From: Mycolicibacterium peregrinum
GTDB taxonomy: Bacteria > Actinomycetota > Actinomycetes > Mycobacteriales > Mycobacteriaceae
Reading direction: 5' to 3'
Assembly: GCF_002102345.1 (NCBI RefSeq)
Contig: NZ_LQPP01000015.1
Coordinates: 62,001 to 126,000, forward strand
Length of the DNA: 64,000 bases
The notes beneath the pieces are model-generated. The model did not search any database, had not been told where the DNA came from, and saw only the letters and a list, made by a program, of their open reading frames with translations. Position numbers and translations under genes: made by a program. Numbering within the stretch: the stretch's first letter is position 1; every line of letters starts with the position of its first letter. Positions 57,639-64,000 of this stretch are shown here, one piece after another.

Positions 57639-59297
57639 TCAGCTGGATCGATGACGCCCCGGCGGCTGGTCGGTGCGCTGATCCTCTTGGTCGGCGGTCT
57701 GGACCGGCAGGGCCTCCGTTGGCAGGAACAGCTGCCCGGTTGACGTGTCCTCGTTCGCACCGGTGTCGCCGCTCTCGGGAGGTCCCGCCAACTCGTCGAC
57801 GTGGACATTGCGCGCGGCGATCAGCAGGCCGAGCACCGCACCCACCACACAGACGATCGCGGTGATCCCGAAGATCTCGGCGTACTGCGCCACGTAGGCA
57901 GCCCGGTAACGACAGAGGGTCCGGTTCAGCGGCGGGAGGCTAGCGCAGTCCGGATTCGGCATAGCCAGATGCTGGTTGAAGCGGTACAGGCCCCAGGCGG
58001 ACAGAGCCGCGATGCCGATCAGCATGCCGATCATCCGGGACACCACGACGAAAGCGGAAGCGATGCCGTGCTGTGCGGCAGGTACCACCCGCAGTGTGGC
58101 CGAGGTGAGCGGGGCGATCACCAACCCGAGCCCCAGGCCCACGACCGCCAGATCGGTGTCGAGTACCGGCAACCGGAACAGGACCAGGTCGTGGGTCTTG
58201 TCGAGCACGTCGATCGACCAGTGGGTGATCAGCCAGAAGCCGCCGGCCGCGATCATCAGGCCGACGAAGCTGACGATGCGGTCGCCGACCCGGGTGGCGA
58301 TCCAGCCACCGATCAGCGCACCGATCGGCAGGGCGATCAGGAACCGCAATAGCAGGAAGGCCGCGTCGTACTTGTCCTTGCCGAGCACGCCTTGGCCGAA
58401 CAGCTCGACATTGACCAGCGTGACCATCAGGGCGGCGCCGGTGCACAACGAGGCAGCCAGCGCGGCCAGGAACGGCCGGAACTTCACCCCGGCGGGTTCG
58501 ATCAGCCGGGTACGGGCCATCTTTTCCCACACGAAGAACGCGACAGCCGCCACCAACGCACCGATCAGGACCGGCAGACCCCAGTCGGGTAGAACCTGCT
58601 TACCGTCCGGCTTCGGGTTGTACAGCCCCATGACTGCCAGGCCCAGCGCGATCGCCAGCAGTACGCCGCCGATGACGTCGACCTTCTCCGGATTCTCGCT
58701 CGGTACTTTGCCCGGCAGGCTGAAATGGATCATCACCATCGCGATGAGAGCGAGCGGGACGTTGATCCAGAACGCGGCCTGCCAGTGGTGGAACACCGCG
58801 ACCGCGGCGATGCCGTACAGCGGGCCCAAGACGCTTCCGAACTCCTGGGCTGCGCCGACCCCGCCGAGTACCGCCGCCCGGCTGCGCGCCGCCCACAGAT
58901 CGGCGGCCAGCGCCAGGGTGACCGGGAGCAACGCACCGCTCGCGACGCCCTGGATCGCACGGCCCACGATCAACATGTCCAGATTGGTGGACAGCGCCGT
59001 GATCACCGAGCCAACCGCGAAACCGGCCAACCCGATCTGGATCAGCATCTTGCGACCGAACCGGTCTGAGGCGCGGCCCAGTAACGGCATGGCCGCGATG
59101 TAGCCCAGCAGGTACCACGTGATGATCGGGGTGACCTTCTGGATCTCGTTCACCGCGATGCCGACATCGGACATGATGTCGGTCATCACGGTGATCACGA
59201 CATAGGTGTCGAGAGCGCCGAGCAGCACGGCAAGGCTGCCCGCGCTGATCGCGATGTGGCGGCTGCGGCCGGCACTCACCGCCTGCGCGGCCCGCAT
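57639..59297 (-). CDS. MFS transporter P55-type (lipid/drug exporter partner of LprG)
   Basis: 552 aa from ATG 59297, overlapping the lprG stop. About fourteen membrane helices, with MFS motif A as [10 protein letters not shown] and an acidic residue in helix 1 (LGALDTYVV), the DHA2 pattern. It is the syntenic equivalent of Rv1410c (P55), which with LprG moves triacylglycerides to the outer envelope and affects drug resistance. The hydrophilic C-terminal tail (about 45 residues) is cytoplasmic. Co-transcribed with lprG. Confidence 0.92.
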   Translation of the reverse strand: MRAAQAVSAGRSRHIAISAGSLAVLLGALDTYVVITVMTDIMSDVGIAVNEIQKVTPIITWYLLGYIAAMPLLGRASDRFGRKMLIQIGLAGFAVGSVITALSTNLDMLIVGRAIQGVASGALLPVTLALAADLWAARSRAAVLGGVGAAQEFGSVLGPLYGIAAVAVFHHWQAAFWINVPLALIAMVMIHFSLPGKVPSENPEKVDVIGGVLLAIALGLAVMGLYNPKPDGKQVLPDWGLPVLIGALVAAVAFFVWEKMARTRLIEPAGVKFRPFLAALAASLCTGAALMVTLVNVELFGQGVLGKDKYDAAFLLLRFLIALPIGALIGGWIATRVGDRIVSFVGLMIAAGGFWLITHWSIDVLDKTHDLVLFRLPVLDTDLAVVGLGLGLVIAPLTSATLRVVPAAQHGIASAFVVVSRMIGMLIGIAALSAWGLYRFNQHLAMPNPDCASLPPLNRTLCRYRAAYVAQYAEIFGITAIVCVVGAVLGLLIAARNVHVDELAGPPESGDTGANEDTSTGQLFLPTEALPVQTADQEDQRTDQPPGRHRSS

Positions 59298-60013
59298 CAG
59301 GACGCGGGCTTGGCGACGGTGACCTGCTTACCCCAGTCGGTCAGGGTCATGGTGACGCTGTTTCCGGGGGTGGGCTCGAGCTTGGCCTGCAGCAGGGTGT
59401 GGCTCCCGTCTTCGGTGATCCAGGCGGTTCCCGGGACCGGGCCGGTGGCCTTGAGCTGCGGGGCGATCTTGTTGACCGCGTCGGCGCTCACGTTGCCGGT
59501 GACCCGCACGCCCTCGGTCCCGTTGATCGACTCGCGGCCGTCGGCCTTGGCGTCGCTGAAGTTCGCCAGCACGTTGGCCAATCCGGTGTCGGGGTTCAAG
59601 ATGGCCGAGATGTCGTAGATCTTTTCGGCAGGCCCGTAATTGGACAGCGGATCGCCGGGGGTCAGCGCGGCGTACAGGTCGCCACCGGAGACGACGAACT
59701 TTGCGTCAGCCAGTTTTTGACCCATGAAGATGAGATCGGCGGTGCCCTCGGCGGCCACCTCGGGGGCATTGGTCAGGTCACCGTCGAGCTTCTCGATCGG
59801 AAGGCCCTCGATCTTGCCCTGCACGGTCAGCAGGAGGTGGACGCTCTGCTGAGCCTTGGTCGAGGCCGCCGATTCCTGCAGGAGTTGGGCTGCGTCGGGC
59901 AGCGGGGCGTTCGACTTCTCCGAGGACGATGACGAGCAACCCGCGACCAGCGCGGCCGCGGCGAAGAGGATTGCGAGTAAGGACTGGACTGCGAAGCGTG
60001 GGCGCGTCTGCAT
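59297..60013 (-). CDS. lprG: lipoprotein LprG, glycolipid/TAG carrier
   Basis: 238 aa from ATG 60013; a TACGAT -10 element (60020-60025) 6 nt upstream indicates a leaderless message. Signal peptide with lipobox LVAGC (C26 lipidated), then a Ser-rich linker and the LppX/LprG fold ([36 protein letters not shown]) with a lipid-binding cavity. It carries lipids across the periplasm for the transporter encoded downstream. Divergent from ribC. Confidence 0.94.
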   Translation of the reverse strand: MQTRPRFAVQSLLAILFAAAALVAGCSSSSSEKSNAPLPDAAQLLQESAASTKAQQSVHLLLTVQGKIEGLPIEKLDGDLTNAPEVAAEGTADLIFMGQKLADAKFVVSGGDLYAALTPGDPLSNYGPAEKIYDISAILNPDTGLANVLANFSDAKADGRESINGTEGVRVTGNVSADAVNKIAPQLKATGPVPGTAWITEDGSHTLLQAKLEPTPGNSVTMTLTDWGKQVTVAKPAS

Positions 60014-60019
60014 TACTGC

Positions 60020-60025
60020 ATCGTA
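60020..60025 (-). promoter_or_regulatory. -10 element of leaderless lprG
   Basis: TACGAT on the minus strand, 6 nt before the lprG ATG. It faces the ribC -10 element across about 50 bp. Confidence 0.55.
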
Positions 60026-60072
60026 GAGGCTCCCGGCGGTCGGGCGTTTTCTCCAACTCCCGGTTGACTGAA

Positions 60073-60078
60073 TACTCT
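60073..60078 (+). promoter_or_regulatory. -10 element of leaderless ribC
   Basis: TACTCT lies 7 nt before the ribC GTG, with GGTCGGC between, so the transcript should begin at or next to the start codon. No FMN riboswitch fits into such a short leader. Confidence 0.55.
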
Positions 60079-60085
60079 GGTCGGC

Positions 60086-60685
60086 GTGTTCACCGGAATC
60101 GTTGAAGAGCTGGGTGTCCTGGTCGACAAGGCGGAGCTGACGGATGCCGCCCGGTTCACCATCCGCGGCCCTGTGGTCACCGCCGACGCCGGTCACGGCG
60201 ATTCGATCGCGGTGAACGGGGTCTGTCTGACCGTGGTCGACGTGCTGCCCGATGGAGCATTCACCGCCGACGTGATGGGGGAGACGCTGAACCGGTCGAG
60301 CCTGGGCGGGGTCGGCGTCGGCAGCCAGGTGAATCTGGAGCGGGCTGCCGCGGTCAACAGTCGCCTCGGCGGTCACATCGTGCAGGGCCACGTGGACGGC
60401 ACCGGCACTGTGATTTCTCGCACGCCCTTCGACCACTGGGAAGTGGTGCGCATCGGTCTTCCGGTCACGCTGTCGCGCTACGTGGTCGAGAAAGGTTCGA
60501 TCACCGTCGACGGCGTCTCGCTGACGGTGTCCGCGGTGGGTGACGACTGGTTCGAGGTGTCGCTGATTCCCACCACGCGTGAGCTCACCACGCTGGGGCA
60601 GGCGGCCGTGGGGACGACGGTCAATCTCGAGGTCGACATCATCGCGAAGTACGTGGAACGGCTGATGGCCGGTCCCGGTGAGTAA
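60086..60685 (+). CDS. ribC: riboflavin synthase (alpha chain)
   Basis: 199 aa from GTG 60086. It opens with the invariant MFTGIVEELG and shows the two homologous halves of the lumazine-binding fold (DSIAVNGVCLTV in the first, GSITVDGVSLTV in the second). The GHIVQGHVDGTG turn joins them. It dismutates two 6,7-dimethyl-8-ribityllumazine molecules to riboflavin. Rv1412 equivalent, first of the ribC-ribBA-ribH group. Confidence 0.95.
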   Translation: MFTGIVEELGVLVDKAELTDAARFTIRGPVVTADAGHGDSIAVNGVCLTVVDVLPDGAFTADVMGETLNRSSLGGVGVGSQVNLERAAAVNSRLGGHIVQGHVDGTGTVISRTPFDHWEVVRIGLPVTLSRYVVEKGSITVDGVSLTVSAVGDDWFEVSLIPTTRELTTLGQAAVGTTVNLEVDIIAKYVERLMAGPGE

Positions 60686-60782
60686 GAGCTGGCAATAACC
60701 GCTGGATTTCGGTGGTTCATACTGGAGTCGGCATATGGTCCCGCTTTGGGGACCTGGCATTCGAACAGGCAAGGTGGCGCAG

Positions 60783-62587
<1,805 letters not shown>

Positions 62588-62594
62588 CCGACAG

Positions 62595-63059
62595 ATGACT
62601 GACAAGAAGACTGCGGACACCTGGGACCTGGAGATCCGGCCTTACCGGACACCATATTTCGCCTACGGTGCGGCTCTGATCATCTTCCTGGCGCACGTGG
62701 CGGTCGGTGTGCTGCTGAAGGTGGGCTCCACGGGCGTGGTCTTCCAGACCTCGGACCAGGTCGCGATCGCCTTGCTCGGAGCGATCATCGGCGGAGTGGT
62801 GCTGATGTTCGCGCGGCCTCGGCTGAAGGTCGGGCCGGCGGGCGTGGCTGTGCGGAATCTCGTCAGCTTCAAGGTGTTTCCGTGGTCTGAGGTACTCGGC
62901 ATCACCTTCCCGGTCGGGGCTCGCTGGGCCCGTCTGGACCTGCCCGACGATGAGTACCTCGCGGTGATGGCGATCCAGGCGATCGACAAGGGACGTGCCG
63001 TCGCGGCCATGGACGAGGTCCGGGTTCTGATCGACCGGTATCGCTCAGATCTGGGCTGA
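62595..63059 (+). CDS. membrane protein with PH-like domain (Rv1417-like)
   Basis: 154 aa from ATG 62595. Two membrane helices (YFAYGAALIIFLAHVAVGVL and AIALLGAIIGGVVLMFA) are followed by a bacterial-PH-like domain (RLKVGPAGVAVRNLVSFKVF; WSEVLGITFPVGARWARLDL). It ends the riboflavin group, as Rv1417 does, and its constant position hints at a connection, but no function is established. Converges on the ggt gene. Confidence 0.85.
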   Translation: MTDKKTADTWDLEIRPYRTPYFAYGAALIIFLAHVAVGVLLKVGSTGVVFQTSDQVAIALLGAIIGGVVLMFARPRLKVGPAGVAVRNLVSFKVFPWSEVLGITFPVGARWARLDLPDDEYLAVMAIQAIDKGRAVAAMDEVRVLIDRYRSDLG

Positions 63060-63069
63060 CACCGGGCGG

Positions 63070-64000
63070 TCAGCCGGCATCGCCGAGCACGAGACCTTCG
63101 CGCCGGGGGTCGGCTCCGCCGGTCCAGCCCGGCGACGTGCGTACGAGGGCTGAGAGCCCACTGGATTGATCGGCCAGGGAAACCTGATGCCCCAGCGCGC
63201 GGAGGCCCTCGACCAGCTGATCGCGGTCGCCGTTGGCGACGGTGTCGACCAACGGATGCTCACCGCCGACGTTGGTGACGGGCGTGTTGGCCGCGCCGAA
63301 ATCGATCATCGATACCGCCTGCTGCGGATCCAGGTTCCAATCCATGATGCCGACAAGGGTTTTCACGACGAACTGGATGATCACCGAACCGCCGGGAGAG
63401 CCCAGGACCGCATACAGCTGACCGCGTTGGGGGCCGGCCTTGTCGAATACCAGGGTGGGGGCCATGGTGCTGCGCGGGCGCTTGCCTGGCTGGACCCGGT
63501 TGGGTATCGGCGTCCCTTCGACGCTGGTCGGCTCGGCTGAGAAGTCGGTGAGCTGGTTGTTGAGCAGGAAGCCGTCGACCATGTGGAACGACCCGAACGC
63601 CGACTCGATGGTGGTGGTCAGCGACGCCGCATTGCCGAAACGGTCGATCACGCTGATCTGGCTGGTGCCGTGTTCCGGGGCGGGCGGGATGGTCAGCGGT
63701 GGCGCGAAGTCCCCGGGTGCGGCTACGCCCATCGTATGGCCTCGGGAGATCAGTGCGGCCCGGCCGGTGAGGTAGGCGCCGTCGAGCAGGGATTCGGGTG
63801 ATCCACCCGGCAGCGGGACGAAATCGGTGTCGGCGACGTAGCGATCGCGATCGGCGTAGGCGAGACGCTCGGCCTCGGAGATGAGATGTACGCCGGTCAC
63901 CGACGGACGACCGCCGTTGAGGTCCACGCGGGCCGGCTTGTAATCGCTCATCGGGAAGTGCTCGAGCATGCCGAGGGTGGCCGCTACCGCGATACCGCCC
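63070..64000 (-). CDS. gamma-glutamyltranspeptidase, C-terminal part (5' end outside window)
   Basis: The frame is open to the window edge, so only about 310 C-terminal codons are visible. The small-subunit start, where the precursor cuts itself and a Thr becomes the nucleophile, reads EHGTSQISVIDRFGNAASLT; the glycine-rich oxyanion region is VLGSPGGSVII, and RPRSTMAPTLVF is the usual SSMAPT-like motif with one Ser replaced. It transfers or hydrolyses gamma-glutamyl groups, outside the cytoplasm in most relatives. The signal region is not visible. Confidence 0.9.
   Translation of the reverse strand, partial: GGIAVAATLGMLEHFPMSDYKPARVDLNGGRPSVTGVHLISEAERLAYADRDRYVADTDFVPLPGGSPESLLDGAYLTGRAALISRGHTMGVAAPGDFAPPLTIPPAPEHGTSQISVIDRFGNAASLTTTIESAFGSFHMVDGFLLNNQLTDFSAEPTSVEGTPIPNRVQPGKRPRSTMAPTLVFDKAGPQRGQLYAVLGSPGGSVIIQFVVKTLVGIMDWNLDPQQAVSMIDFGAANTPVTNVGGEHPLVDTVANGDRDQLVEGLRALGHQVSLADQSSGLSALVRTSPGWTGGADPRREGLVLGDAG

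Noticed and set aside
60686..60782. FMN riboswitch before the riboflavin genes
   Set aside because: The conserved RFN-element segments are absent here and upstream of ribC, whose transcript appears leaderless.

Overview
The window is high-GC actinobacterial chromosome. Its gene order (pyrR-pyrB-pyrC-carA-carB-pyrF, mihF-gmk-rpoZ-coaBC-metK, monooxygenase/P450/AraC, esterase/YhhN/priA, fmt-rsmB-rpe-ribD, MFS/lprG, ribC-ribBA-ribH) follows the Rv1379-Rv1417 stretch of Mycobacterium tuberculosis closely. No PE/PPE genes are seen, and there are extra metabolic cassettes, so I read it as a non-tuberculous, probably fast-growing mycobacterium. The species cannot be named from the sequence.

Layout. 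1-1.2 kb: 3' part of a LuxR-type regulator, then a small unknown gene. 1.5-9.7 kb: two very large, translationally coupled genes of unknown function behind an 18-bp palindrome. 9.9-19 kb: a serine hydrolase, an AraC/VirS-type regulator and, divergent from it, a cassette of alcohol dehydrogenase, aldehyde dehydrogenase, esterase, Baeyer-Villiger-type monooxygenase and MFS transporter. It resembles the mymA operon and suits oxidation of a ketone or alcohol through an ester. 19-27.7 kb: the complete pyrimidine operon, with a PyrR leader hairpin that can hide the pyrR ribosome binding site. 27.7-29.5 kb: a DUF2330 protein and a secreted collagen-like Gly/Pro repeat protein. 29.9-33.9 kb: mihF-gmk-rpoZ-coaBC-metK, ended by a strong terminator. 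34-39.2 kb: a TetR/SRPBCC pair, then a P450-monooxygenase operon with its AraC regulator (Rv1393c-Rv1395 equivalent).

39.2-45.4 kb is an accessory island at the place where M. tuberculosis carries PE_PGRS25 and vapBC10. It holds small and mosaic genes, including a DUF4253 protein, a DUF805-SUFU fusion and a protein with an internally duplicated N-terminal module. SUFU domains are known from polymorphic-toxin immunity loci, yet no intact toxin is visible, so it looks like an orphan immunity array with gene debris. 45.6-48.9 kb: a Tat-exported catalase-like peroxidase with cytochrome b561, an HSL-type esterase and a YhhN membrane protein. 48.9-57.3 kb: priA (without helicase motifs), DUF2207/LemA, fmt, rsmB, rpe, ribD. 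57.6-60 kb: the P55-type transporter and lipoprotein LprG. 60-62.6 kb: the riboflavin genes. The window ends inside a gamma-glutamyltranspeptidase gene.

Regulation visible in sequence: many genes have a TANNNT -10 element 6-7 nt before the start codon, the arrangement of leaderless mycobacterial transcripts. Both AraC regulators have imperfect direct repeats 20-21 bp apart, about 36-71 bp upstream of the inferred start of the divergent operon. A candidate iron (IdeR) box lies downstream of ribD. No rRNA, tRNA, CRISPR array or insertion sequence was recognised.
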